Assembly (NCBI RefSeq): GCF_002088235.1
Contig: NZ_AQQV01000001.1
Span: 496,001-560,000, forward strand
Length of the DNA stretch: 64,000 bases
Direction of reading: 5' to 3'
Origin: Oceanococcus atlanticus
GTDB taxonomy: Bacteria; Pseudomonadota; Gammaproteobacteria; Nevskiales; Oceanococcaceae
Each line of letters opens with the position of its first letter. Position 1 is the first letter of the stretch. The position numbers were made by a program, and so were the translations under genes. This document shows positions 8,632-16,461 of this stretch, piece after piece. The notes beneath the pieces were generated by a model. That model was not told the origin of the DNA and did no database searches. It saw only the letters and a program-made list of their open reading frames with translations.

Positions 8632-9552
8632 ATGAGCACCACCAGCAAAAATCCGATTGAGCGCTGCGAGGCCTCGCAGGCCTGCGGCGCCATTGACCGC
8701 ATCATTCACCCGCGCGACAAGGACCTGGGCGGTTTCTCGGTACGTCGCGCATTGCCCACAATTCAGGCACGCATGGTCGGGCCGTGGATCTTTTTCGATC
8801 ACATGGGACCGGCCGATTTTGCGGCCGGCGATGGCATTGACGTGCGCCCTCATCCGCATATCGGCATCGCCACCGTGACCTACCTGTTCGAGGGCGAAAT
8901 CCTGCACCGCGATTCGCTGGGCAGCGAGGCGGTGATTCGCCCCGGCGACATCAACCTTATGGTGGCCGGGCGCGGCATCGTGCACTCCGAACGCGAACGC
9001 GCCGCCACGCGCGGCCAGCCACACCGCCTGCACGCCCTGCAGCTGTGGCTGGCTTTGCCACAGGACGATGAGGAAACCGAACCCGCCTTCCATCACTACC
9101 CGACCGCTGATATTCCGGCCCTAAAGGTCGATGGCGTGGCGGTGCGGGTCATGATGGGGCAGGCCTACGGGGTGCATTCGCCGGTTCGTACCTTTGCCGA
9201 CACCCTGTATATCGAGGCCGAACTCAAAGCCGGGCAGCAACTGACCCTGCCCGCCGCCCGCGAACGTGCAGTGTATGTTGCGCAGGGGCGTTTGCAGGCC
9301 CAGGACAGTGTTATCGAGCAATACGAAATGGCGATATTGCAAGCCGGCGTCAGCGATGAGATCGTGGTCCAAGCCAGCCAAGACACACGTCTGGCCATCA
9401 TCGGTGGCGAGCCGGTCGGGCCGCGCTACATCGAGTGGAACTTCGTATCCAGTCGCAAGGCCCGTATCGAACAGGCCAAAGCGGACTGGACGCAGGGCCG
9501 CTTCCCCAAGGTGGCGGGCGATGAAGACGACTTCATCCCACTGCCGCGCTGA
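8632..9552 (+). CDS. Pirin family protein (second of a pair)
   Basis: A 306-residue pirin homologue with metal-ligand motifs RPHPHIG (N-terminal cupin) and GIVHSERE, equivalent to the His/Glu pair of pirin. It also has the family signature WIFFDHMGPADF. It begins about 30 residues later in alignment than its neighbour because of an N-terminal extension (IERCEASQACGAIDRI). The two pirins are clearly divergent from each other, so this is an old duplication or two separate families rather than a recent tandem copy. A CAGGAG ribosome site precedes the ATG. The FMN reductase follows after 25 bases. Confidence 0.92.
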   Translation: MSTTSKNPIERCEASQACGAIDRIIHPRDKDLGGFSVRRALPTIQARMVGPWIFFDHMGPADFAAGDGIDVRPHPHIGIATVTYLFEGEILHRDSLGSEAVIRPGDINLMVAGRGIVHSERERAATRGQPHRLHALQLWLALPQDDEETEPAFHHYPTADIPALKVDGVAVRVMMGQAYGVHSPVRTFADTLYIEAELKAGQQLTLPAARERAVYVAQGRLQAQDSVIEQYEMAILQAGVSDEIVVQASQDTRLAIIGGEPVGPRYIEWNFVSSRKARIEQAKADWTQGRFPKVAGDEDDFIPLPR

Positions 9553-9577
9553 ACCTCGCAACCCGGAGTCCCTGCAC

Positions 9578-10159
9578 ATGACAAATACGCATCACCTACT
9601 GATTCTGGTCGGCAGTTCGCGCCGTGGTTCGCTCAACCGCCAGTTGGCTGAGAACGTGGCCAGCATCGCCAGCGCGCAGGGGCTACGCACCACGCTACCC
9701 GACATTCGCGCTCTCGATATTCCGATCATGGATCAGGATCTGGAAGCCACCGAGGGGATCCCGGCCGGCGCCCGCCAGCTGCGCCAGGTACTCGAAGACG
9801 CCGACGCGCTGATTGTGTGTTCGCCCGAGTACAACGGCTTCCCCACCCCATTGCTCAAGAACGCGCTGGACTGGATGTCGCGTCCGGATGGCGACATTGC
9901 CGGGCTTGACGCCTTTCGCGGCAAACCGGCGCTTGCGCTCTCAGCCTCGCCCGGTGCCTTGGGCGGCCTGCGCAGCTTGGCCCTGACCCGTCAGTTGCTC
10001 GACAACCTGGGCATGCTGGTGATGCCGGAAAAGCTCAGCGTTGGCAGCGCGGGCAAAGCCTTTAATGCCGATGGCAGCCTCGCCAACGAGCGTCAGCAGC
10101 ACACGCTGAGCCAGGCCATCAGCACGCTGACGGATCGGCTGCGGCGACTTCAGAGCTAA
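9578..10159 (+). CDS. NAD(P)H-dependent FMN reductase family flavoprotein
   Basis: A 193-residue flavodoxin-like reductase. The FMN phosphate-binding loop LVGSSRRGSLNRQL is at about residues 8-21, and the second family motif PEYNGFPTPLLKNALDW at about 86-102. Relatives (ChrR, YieF, azobenzene reductases) are cytoplasmic dimers that reduce flavins, quinones or chromate with NAD(P)H. The start at 9578 follows a CCCGGAG site. Position directly behind two pirins suggests a shared role in quinone or oxidative stress, but this is inference from context only. Confidence 0.9.
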   Translation: MTNTHHLLILVGSSRRGSLNRQLAENVASIASAQGLRTTLPDIRALDIPIMDQDLEATEGIPAGARQLRQVLEDADALIVCSPEYNGFPTPLLKNALDWMSRPDGDIAGLDAFRGKPALALSASPGALGGLRSLALTRQLLDNLGMLVMPEKLSVGSAGKAFNADGSLANERQQHTLSQAISTLTDRLRRLQS

Positions 10160-10229
10160 AAAAACACGCCCAACGTGCGCTGAAAACAGCACGCTGCGCG
10201 AATGAAGTGACAGGTGTATCCTTTGCTCA

Positions 10230-10255
10230 CAGCGGACGACACTCAGCGTCCGCTG
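10230..10255. repeat. Perfect 9-bp inverted repeat upstream of the quinoprotein dehydrogenase
   Basis: Arms CAGCGGACG (10230-10238) and CGTCCGCTG (10247-10255) flank 8 bases. The element ends 28 bases before the ATG at 10284, and an AGGAGGAG ribosome site lies between. It could be an operator for a dimeric regulator or an RNA stem in the leader. No regulator gene lies next to it. Confidence 0.5.
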
Positions 10256-10283
10256 ATAACTACAGCAGGAGGAGAGAAACCCT

Positions 10284-12407
10284 ATGCACCGCGCCCTCGT
10301 CGCGTCGGTGGTCACCGTGGCTGGCCTGATGGCCGCTTGCGGACAGTCCACCGACTCCACCACCCCGTCATCCCCATCCTCGTCGAAACCCGCCGCAGCC
10401 GTTGACGGCAAGCGGCTGGTCAATGCAGACGCACGCACCGACCAATGGGTCAGTCACGGTCGCACCTACGCCGAGGAGCGCTTTGTGCCGCTCGACCAGA
10501 TCAACGCCGAAAACGTCGATCAACTGGGTCTGGCCTGGAGTTTCGAACTGGACATCCCGCGCGGCACAGAAGCCACGCCCCTGCTGATCGACGGGGTGAT
10601 GTACGCCACCGGCGCCTTCAGCATCGTCTACGCGCTGGACGCACGCAGCGGCAAGCTGTTGTGGTCGTACGACCCCAAAGTGCCGAAAGCGGCCGCCGGG
10701 CGCGGCTGTTGCGGCCCGGTTAACCGTGGCGTCGCGGCCTGGCAGGGCAAGCTGTTTGTCGGCGCCTACGACGGTCGCCTGATTGCCCTGGATGCCAAAG
10801 ACGGCAAGGAGCTGTGGTCCGTGATGACCGTCGATCCTGACCGCAACTACACCGTCACCGGCGCGCCGCGCGTGATCGACGGCAAGGTGATCATTGGCAA
10901 CGGCGGTGCCGAGCTGGGCGTGCGTGGTTATGTCAGTGCCTATGACGCCGACAGCGGCGAGCAGCTGTGGCGTTTCTACACCGTACCCGGCAATCCGGCG
11001 GATGGCCCCGAGTCCGAAGCCCTGGAGATGGCGCGCAAAACCTGGCATGGCGACACCTATTTCGAGCAGGGCGGCGGTGGCACGGTATGGGATTCCATGG
11101 CCTATGACCCCGAACTGGACCTGCTCTACATCGGTGTGGGCAACGGTTCGCCCTGGAACATCAAGTACCGCTCCGAGGGCAAGGGCGACAACCTGTTCCT
11201 GTCCTCTATCGTGGCGCTCAGACCCGACACCGGTGAATACGTCTGGCACTTCCAGACCACGCCCGGCGATTCCTGGGACTACACTGCCACCCAGCACATC
11301 ATCCTGGCTGACCTTGAGATCGAGGGGCAGCCACGCAAAGTGCTGATGCAGGCGCCCAAGAACGGCTTTTTCTTTGTCATCGACCGCGAAACGGGCGAGT
11401 TCATCTCCGGCAACAATTATGTTCCGGTCAACTGGGCCTCGGGCCTGGACCCTGAAACCGGCCGTCCGCAGGTCACCGAAACGGCCGATTACAGCACCGA
11501 ACCCAAGCTGATCACCCCGGGACCGGTGGGCGGGCACAACTGGCATCCGATGTCATTCAATCCGCAGACCGGGCTGGTCTACATACCCGCGCTAGTGACG
11601 GCCAATCTGTATGCTGACGGCCCCACCCCGCAGGTGGCGCTGAACCTGTGGAACGTGGGCACCGCGCCGATTGACCTTCCGGATGATCCCGATGCTCTGG
11701 GTGCCATCGGCCAGACCACCAAAGGCATGCTGCTGGCCTGGGACCCGGTCAAGCAGGAAGCGGCCTGGTCGCAGGATCTGGTTTCGCCGTGGAACGGCGG
11801 CACTCTGAGCACCGCCGGCAACCTGGTGTTCCAGGGCGCAGCAGATGGCCGTTTTGCAGCCTATGCGGCCGACACCGGCGAACTGCTGTGGCAGAGCCCG
11901 ACCAACTCCGGCGTGGTCGCTGCCCCAATCAGCTATGAGCTGGATGGCGAGCAGTATGTGACCGTGCTGTCCGGCTGGGGCGGCGTCTATGCCCTCGCCT
12001 TCTCGGCCCTGCAACCGCAGGTGCGGGTGCCGGCCGAGGCCCGCGTGCTGACCTACAAGCTCGGTGGCAAGGCCAAGCTGCCCGAAGCCAAGCTCGAGCC
12101 ACTGCCCCTACCACAACCTCCAAAGGTAACTGCCACGACTGAGCAGCTGGCCATGGGACGCGAGCTGTATCACGGCGTGTGCGCGGTGTGTCATGGGGTC
12201 GCGGCCATTTCCAGCCCGCTGGTGCCGGACCTGCGTTACATGTCGGCGCAAACCCATGAAGACTTCCACAACATCGTGTCTGGCGCACGTGCGGTGCAAG
12301 GCATGCCGCCATTCGGTCATTTGCTGCCGCCAGAACAGATTGAGCTGATCCGTCAGTATCTGGCCAAGCTGAGCCACGATCTGGTTGCTCGTGACGCGGC
12401 GCAGTAA
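10284..12407 (+). CDS. PQQ-dependent quinohaemoprotein alcohol dehydrogenase, predicted lipoprotein
   Basis: A 707-residue type I/II quinoprotein dehydrogenase. The eight-bladed propeller carries the adjacent disulfide Cys142-Cys143 (GRGCCGP) and the catalytic Asp332 in SWDYTATQ. The C-terminal cytochrome c domain has CAVCH (Cys633, Cys636, His637). The residue two after the catalytic Asp is Thr, not Asp, which points to a calcium rather than a lanthanide enzyme. Unusually, the N-terminus has a lipobox (LMAAC) followed by a Ser/Thr/Pro linker, so it is probably outer-membrane anchored. The reaction is oxidation of an alcohol or aldehyde with electrons passed to the haem. A strong AGGAGGAG site precedes the start. 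The next gene overlaps its end. Confidence 0.93.
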   Translation: MHRALVASVVTVAGLMAACGQSTDSTTPSSPSSSKPAAAVDGKRLVNADARTDQWVSHGRTYAEERFVPLDQINAENVDQLGLAWSFELDIPRGTEATPLLIDGVMYATGAFSIVYALDARSGKLLWSYDPKVPKAAAGRGCCGPVNRGVAAWQGKLFVGAYDGRLIALDAKDGKELWSVMTVDPDRNYTVTGAPRVIDGKVIIGNGGAELGVRGYVSAYDADSGEQLWRFYTVPGNPADGPESEALEMARKTWHGDTYFEQGGGGTVWDSMAYDPELDLLYIGVGNGSPWNIKYRSEGKGDNLFLSSIVALRPDTGEYVWHFQTTPGDSWDYTATQHIILADLEIEGQPRKVLMQAPKNGFFFVIDRETGEFISGNNYVPVNWASGLDPETGRPQVTETADYSTEPKLITPGPVGGHNWHPMSFNPQTGLVYIPALVTANLYADGPTPQVALNLWNVGTAPIDLPDDPDALGAIGQTTKGMLLAWDPVKQEAAWSQDLVSPWNGGTLSTAGNLVFQGAADGRFAAYAADTGELLWQSPTNSGVVAAPISYELDGEQYVTVLSGWGGVYALAFSALQPQVRVPAEARVLTYKLGGKAKLPEAKLEPLPLPQPPKVTATTEQLAMGRELYHGVCAVCHGVAAISSPLVPDLRYMSAQTHEDFHNIVSGARAVQGMPPFGHLLPPEQIELIRQYLAKLSHDLVARDAAQ

Positions 12408-14388
12408 GCGCGTCGCGGCAGGACCGGCATGGCTGTGCGCCATGCTGGTCGGCCCGGCGCTGGCGCAACCGGCGCGCCTGGATACCCTGACCGTCAACGC
12501 CCCGGAGGCGCCGCCGTTGGCTATCAGCCATATCGCCGCGGACGATCTCATCGCACCCGACCACCGCAGTCTGGCGCAATGGCTGAACCTCAGCCCCGGC
12601 GTCTTCGCCCTGAACAATGACAACGCCGCCCAGGGCGTGCGGGTGTCGATTCGCGGTTTCGGTGCACAGGCCGCATTCGGCGTACGCGGCATCCGTGTGA
12701 GTCTTGATGGCGTGCCGCTGACTCTGCCTGACGGGCAAAGTGATTTGGATTTGCTGGATCTCAAGCTGATTGACCGCATGAGCGTGGTCCGCGGGCCCAG
12801 CTCCAGCTTGTTTGGCAACGCCAGTGGCGGTGTCGTGGCATTGAACAGCCGCCCGATCGTAGCCGGTGAGGCACGCTTGCAAGCGGAAAGTCGCGGGGAC
12901 GGCGGGCGCAGCGCGCGCGCTGAATACAGTACCGCCATCGGAAGCACGGCACTCAGGGCGTCACTGGCGCAGTCCCACTTTGACGGCCCGCGCGACCACA
13001 GTCATGTCGATGCCCGTTGGTCGCACCTCAATGGGCACTACGCTGGCGCGGACTCACAGTTCAGCTTTGGCGTCAGTGATCTGCAGGTCGATGCGCTGGA
13101 TCCGGGTGCGCTTAATGCCAGCGACATGCGAAGTGATCGTGAGGCCGCCCGCGCCGCCAATGTCGAATTCAATGCCGGCGAAACGATCCGGCAACAACGC
13201 CTGCATGCACGCTGGGACAAAACGCTGGACAACAGGTGGCATATCGACAGCGTGGCCTATCTGGGCCAGCGCGACTTCGCCAACCGGCTGCCGTTCAGCA
13301 ATGGTGGACAAAGCACCTTTGAGCGTAGCTTTGCAGGTCTCGGCCTGACACTGTCAGCGCCGCACCAGGCTGTGTTTGATCGGCCACAACGTTTCAGCGT
13401 CGGCATCGATAGCCAATGGCAAGCCGACGACCGTCAGCGCTACGACAACAATCCCGGCGGTCAACGCGGCGATTTGACCCTGGAGCAACGTGAGCGGGCC
13501 CAGGTTCTCGGCCTGTTCCTGCGCAACAGCCTGGCCATCAGCCAGCGCTGGGAAATCAGCACCGGGGTCCGTCAGGACTGGCTCACACTCAGGACCAGCG
13601 ACCGCTTCCTGAGCGACGGCAATGACAGCGGCGAACGCCAGCTCAACGACCTCAGTGGCGATCTTAATTTGCGCCACAAAAACGCCGCACATACGACCTA
13701 CCTACGCCTGTCAACGGCCTACCAGACACCAACCATCAGTGAGCTGGCCAACCCTGCTGGGGGCGGCTTCAATCCCGACCTGAATTCCAGTCGCTCACAC
13801 GGGCTCGAGCTTGGCTGGCTCGGCCAGACAGCATCACTGAGTTATGAACTCGTGACCTTCCTGATCGGCAGCGATGACGAGTTGCAATCCTTCGAGCTCG
13901 AAGACCAGCCTGGGCGCAGCTTTTACCGCAACGGCGGACGCAGCCAGCGCTACGGTGCTGACCTTGCACTGCAATGGTCCGTCAATGATTGGCAAGCCAA
14001 TCTGGCCTACAGTCTACTGATCGCCGAATATGCTGACGGCGAGCTGGATGGCAAACGCCTGCCCGGATTGCCGCGGCAAACCCTCAACCTCAGCGGTGCA
14101 TACCACTGGACGCAACAGCTGACCCTTGCGTTGCATCTCATCGCGCGGGATGCGCTTTACGCCGACGATCTCAATACAGTGAACGTTGCAGGCCATCTGC
14201 GCGCCAATCTGACCGCTGCCTGGACGCTGTTACGCAGCGCCCGGCAACAGCTCAGGCTGGAGATGGCAATCGACAATGTGCTGGACACCGAATACGCCGA
14301 CAACATTCGCATCAACGCATTCGGCGGCCGCGCCTTTGAGCCGGCCTCAGGCCGGCTCGCCAGAGCCAGCCTTAGCTGGCACTTTTAA
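12391..14388 (+). CDS. TonB-dependent outer-membrane receptor coupled to the quinoprotein gene
   Basis: A protein of about 665 residues with a signal peptide (to about residue 26, ALAQ), a TonB-box-like DTLTVNAPE and a plug domain (RVSIRGFGAQAAFGVRGIRV, DRMSVVRGPSSSLFGNASGG). A C-terminal beta-barrel ends in an aromatic strand (ASLSWHF). The start is a non-ATG codon: GTG at 12391 or TTG at 12385. Both lie inside the 3' end of the dehydrogenase gene, which implies translational coupling. Receptors paired with quinoproteins import PQQ (PqqU/YncD type) or lanthanides. Because the dehydrogenase looks calcium-type, PQQ uptake is the better guess, but a substrate receptor is possible. Confidence 0.9.
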   Translation: MTRRSKRVAAGPAWLCAMLVGPALAQPARLDTLTVNAPEAPPLAISHIAADDLIAPDHRSLAQWLNLSPGVFALNNDNAAQGVRVSIRGFGAQAAFGVRGIRVSLDGVPLTLPDGQSDLDLLDLKLIDRMSVVRGPSSSLFGNASGGVVALNSRPIVAGEARLQAESRGDGGRSARAEYSTAIGSTALRASLAQSHFDGPRDHSHVDARWSHLNGHYAGADSQFSFGVSDLQVDALDPGALNASDMRSDREAARAANVEFNAGETIRQQRLHARWDKTLDNRWHIDSVAYLGQRDFANRLPFSNGGQSTFERSFAGLGLTLSAPHQAVFDRPQRFSVGIDSQWQADDRQRYDNNPGGQRGDLTLEQRERAQVLGLFLRNSLAISQRWEISTGVRQDWLTLRTSDRFLSDGNDSGERQLNDLSGDLNLRHKNAAHTTYLRLSTAYQTPTISELANPAGGGFNPDLNSSRSHGLELGWLGQTASLSYELVTFLIGSDDELQSFELEDQPGRSFYRNGGRSQRYGADLALQWSVNDWQANLAYSLLIAEYADGELDGKRLPGLPRQTLNLSGAYHWTQQLTLALHLIARDALYADDLNTVNVAGHLRANLTAAWTLLRSARQQLRLEMAIDNVLDTEYADNIRINAFGGRAFEPASGRLARASLSWHF

Positions 14389-14406
14389 TAGTGGCGCTAT
14401 GACGGC

Positions 14407-14784
14407 CTACTGCTGCCGCTCCTGCCATTTCTGGCGCGCTTCATCGCATTGCTCGGGGTTTTCCTGACACCAGGCTTTGCGCTGAGCGCGCTTGTCTTTG
14501 AAGCGCTGCTTGGCGTCTTCGCATTCGGCCGGGTTGTCCTGACACCATTGCTTACGCTCAGCCGCCTTGTCTTTGAAACGCTGTTTGGCCTCGCTGCAAT
14601 CCTCAGGATTGTCCTGACACCAGGCTTTGGCCTGCTTGGCCTTTTCCCGGAAATTGCTCTTGGCCGCTTCGCAGTCCTGCGGATGAGCCTGACACCACGC
14701 TTTGAACTCTTCGCCTTTTGGTGCGGCATTGGCCACACCACCCAATACGCCTGCGGCCAGGGCCACATAGATCAGATACTTCAT
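14407..14784 (-). CDS. Small secreted protein of four 25-residue cysteine repeats
   Basis: A 125-residue protein with a signal peptide (cleavage near residue 20, VANA). It continues with four tandem repeats of exactly 25 residues starting at Lys28, Lys53, Lys78 and Lys103. Each repeat carries W-C-Q-x-N/H-P-x-x-C followed by a charged helix (EAKQRFKDK type). The cysteines are Cys31/38, 56/63, 81/88 and 106/113, so one disulfide per repeat is likely in the periplasm. The start at 14784 has a GGAGG ribosome site 8 bases upstream, and a longer in-frame reading lacks one. I do not recognise the family. It converges on the receptor gene and is divergent from flgA. Confidence 0.85.
   Translation of the reverse strand: MKYLIYVALAAGVLGGVANAAPKGEEFKAWCQAHPQDCEAAKSNFREKAKQAKAWCQDNPEDCSEAKQRFKDKAAERKQWCQDNPAECEDAKQRFKDKRAQRKAWCQENPEQCDEARQKWQERQQ
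14410..14703 (-). repeat. Four tandem 75-bp coding repeats
   Basis: The coding sequence for residues 28-125 consists of four units with a 75-base period and no length variation; the last is slightly truncated. The repeats differ at many bases but keep Trp, both Cys, Pro and the charged helix. This points to old internal duplication maintained by selection. Confidence 0.8.
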
Positions 14785-14909
14785 ATTAAAACCTCCGGTT
14801 AATTGCGCCTGTACAACGCCGTAAACGCACACAGGTTGACCTGACCCTTCCTCACCCCGGCTCTCAGCCTACGCCACAAGCCATGCCAAGAAAATGACAG
14901 GCACGGCCA

Positions 14910-14925
14910 GGGCACGCCAATTGCA
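14910..14925 (+). promoter_or_regulatory. Sigma-54 promoter overlapping the 5' end of flgA
   Basis: GGGCACG-CCAA-TTGCA gives GG (14911-14912), 10 bases, then GC (14923-14924), the sigma-54 arrangement. Only the first consensus base differs. The predicted transcript start is about 14936. The final A is also the A of an in-frame ATG at 14925, which therefore cannot be the start used from this promoter. Confidence 0.8.
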
Positions 14926-14936
14926 TGGCTGCGAGC

Positions 14937-15650
14937 ATGACAATGCGAGAAATCTCCATACGCTGCCTCCACTGGATATCCCTGCTGTGCTGGATTGTCT
15001 TTGTGTGGCTGTTCCTGGGTGATCTCGCCTATGCCGCAGAGCAGGAAAAGCGTCAGCGAATCGAGCAAGTCGCCAGCGACTATGCGCGCAGCCAGGCCGG
15101 CGAAGGCAAACTGGATATCCGTGCGCGGCTACCTGATTCACGTCTCAGCCTGCCACGTTGTAAAGACACCCCGGTCGCATCCGCCGCGCGTTATAGCCAG
15201 CGTATGCAAGTGCGGGTGAGCTGCCCTGGCTCGTGGGCCCTGTATGTTCCGGTCACCATCAGCCAGCAAAAACAACTGGTGGTGCTCAACCGCAGTTTGG
15301 CCAGTGGAGAGATCGTCAGCGCCTCCGACATCAGCCTGCGCTGGCAAGCCGTCAGCGATGTCGGTTACGGCCACTTTGAAGATACCGAGGCCGTCATCGG
15401 CCGCAGGCTGGCCCGCCCTGTTCGAGCCGGCCAGATTTTGCGTCCGAACCAGCTTCGGCAAGCCTTCAGCGTGCGAAAGGGCGACACCGTAACGCTCATT
15501 TCCCGCATCGCCGGCGTGGAAATTCGTAGCCGCGGAACCGCTGAGCACGATGCCGTGGAAAATGCTCGGGTGAATGTGCGCAACCTGTCGTCTGGCAAGC
15601 GGGTTCAGGGTTACGCGCGCGGCAGTGGTATTGTTGAGGTGCAGGGTTAA
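14937..15650 (+). CDS. flgA: Flagellar P-ring assembly chaperone FlgA
   Basis: A protein of about 237 residues that acts in the periplasm to assist assembly of FlgI into the P ring. A hydrophobic signal peptide ends near DLAYA. It is followed by the family region (PRCKDTPVASAA, RVSCPGSWALYVPV) and a SAF-like C-terminal domain (RSLASGEIVSASDISL, RAGQILRPNQL, KGDTVTLIS). In-frame ATGs lie at 14925, 14937 and 14943. The first overlaps the sigma-54 promoter, so 14937 or 14943 is more likely, with almost no untranslated leader. No upstream start exists because a stop lies at 14895. It heads the flgA-flgM-flgN group, away from the main operon. Confidence 0.92.
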   Translation: MTMREISIRCLHWISLLCWIVFVWLFLGDLAYAAEQEKRQRIEQVASDYARSQAGEGKLDIRARLPDSRLSLPRCKDTPVASAARYSQRMQVRVSCPGSWALYVPVTISQQKQLVVLNRSLASGEIVSASDISLRWQAVSDVGYGHFEDTEAVIGRRLARPVRAGQILRPNQLRQAFSVRKGDTVTLISRIAGVEIRSRGTAEHDAVENARVNVRNLSSGKRVQGYARGSGIVEVQG

Positions 15651-15663
15651 TGAGAAAGCACAC

Positions 15664-15690
15664 TAAAGTATTGCGCGAATCGGCCGATAC
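15664..15690 (+). promoter_or_regulatory. Sigma-28 (FliA) promoter of flgM
   Basis: TAAAGTAT, 11 bases, GCCGATAC. The spacing is exact, and each half differs from consensus by one base. It sits 40 bases before flgM and gives the standard feedback loop in which FliA drives its own anti-sigma factor. flgM can also be read through from flgA. Confidence 0.88.
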
Positions 15691-15729
15691 GGCTTTCAAA
15701 CCGGCAGTCTGCTGCTCAGGACAACGCGC

Positions 15730-16035
15730 ATGAACAAAATTCAACAACACAGCCTGCAATATCTGGCCACTCGACCGCTCAGTAAGGAATCAACTCCGGG
15801 AGCGGCCAGCGCGCCCGCCCAGGGCCGCGAGGGTGGTGACCGGCTTAGCCTGAGCAATCAGGCCGATCGTCTGGCTGCCCTCAGTCAGATCGCAGCCAAC
15901 AGTCCCGACATTGACGCCGGGCGTGTGGAAAGTCTGCGGCAAGCCATCGCCAATGGTGAATACACCGTCGACCCGGACGCTTTGGCCAGTCGCATGCTGG
16001 GCAACGCCCGCGAACTCGACATCGTCAAATCCTGA
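15730..16035 (+). CDS. flgM: Anti-sigma-28 factor FlgM
   Basis: A 101-residue FlgM. It binds FliA until hook completion and is then exported through the flagellum. The C-terminal FliA-binding region is recognisable (DRLSLSNQADRLAALSQIAA, then VESLRQAIANGEYTVDPDALASRML, cited in parts). The N-terminal half is disordered-looking with Ser, Pro and Ala, as expected for an exported, largely unfolded protein. It follows the sigma-28 site and precedes flgN by two bases. Confidence 0.95.
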   Translation: MNKIQQHSLQYLATRPLSKESTPGAASAPAQGREGGDRLSLSNQADRLAALSQIAANSPDIDAGRVESLRQAIANGEYTVDPDALASRMLGNARELDIVKS

Positions 16036-16037
16036 CA

Positions 16038-16460
16038 ATGAGCAGCCTGTCCGACACGCTTAACGACCAATGCCGCAATGCAGAGATTCTGCTGGATGTG
16101 CTGGAGCGTGAGAGCGTAGCGGTGATCCGCGGCGACATCGATGCGTTGCAGCAGATTGGTGCCGAAAAAGAGGCCTGCTGCGAGCGCATTGGCAACCTGC
16201 AGAACAGCTGGCCTTCACCACTGCTGTCCGCGCAAGCGCGGCGCTGGGCTGACACACAAGGCCCTGAGGTCGCACAAGCCTGGGCATCGCTGATGGGGTG
16301 CCTACGTCAATGCCGCAGAAAAAATGATGCCAACGGGCTGCTGATCGCCGAGCGCCAGAACGTCATCGCCCAGAAACTCGCGCCGCGACCGGCCCCGGTT
16401 TACGGCGCTCAAGGTCAAGCCGGCACCATGACCGACTCGACCTGGAACGCCAGCGTCTGA
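16038..16460 (+). CDS. flgN: Flagellar export chaperone FlgN
   Basis: A 140-residue helical protein matching FlgN, the cytoplasmic chaperone for the hook-filament junction proteins FlgK and FlgL. The central helix (ILLDVLERESVAVIRGDIDAL) and LLIAERQNVIAQKL-like C-terminal segment are characteristic. It begins two bases after flgM, the usual pairing. It ends one base before the convergent DUF2970 gene. Confidence 0.92.
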   Translation: MSSLSDTLNDQCRNAEILLDVLERESVAVIRGDIDALQQIGAEKEACCERIGNLQNSWPSPLLSAQARRWADTQGPEVAQAWASLMGCLRQCRRKNDANGLLIAERQNVIAQKLAPRPAPVYGAQGQAGTMTDSTWNASV

Positions 16461-16461
16461 A

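Noticed and set aside
10284-12407. Quinoprotein as a lanthanide-dependent dehydrogenase
   Set aside because: The residue two positions after the catalytic Asp332 is Thr334, not the extra Asp that coordinates lanthanides.
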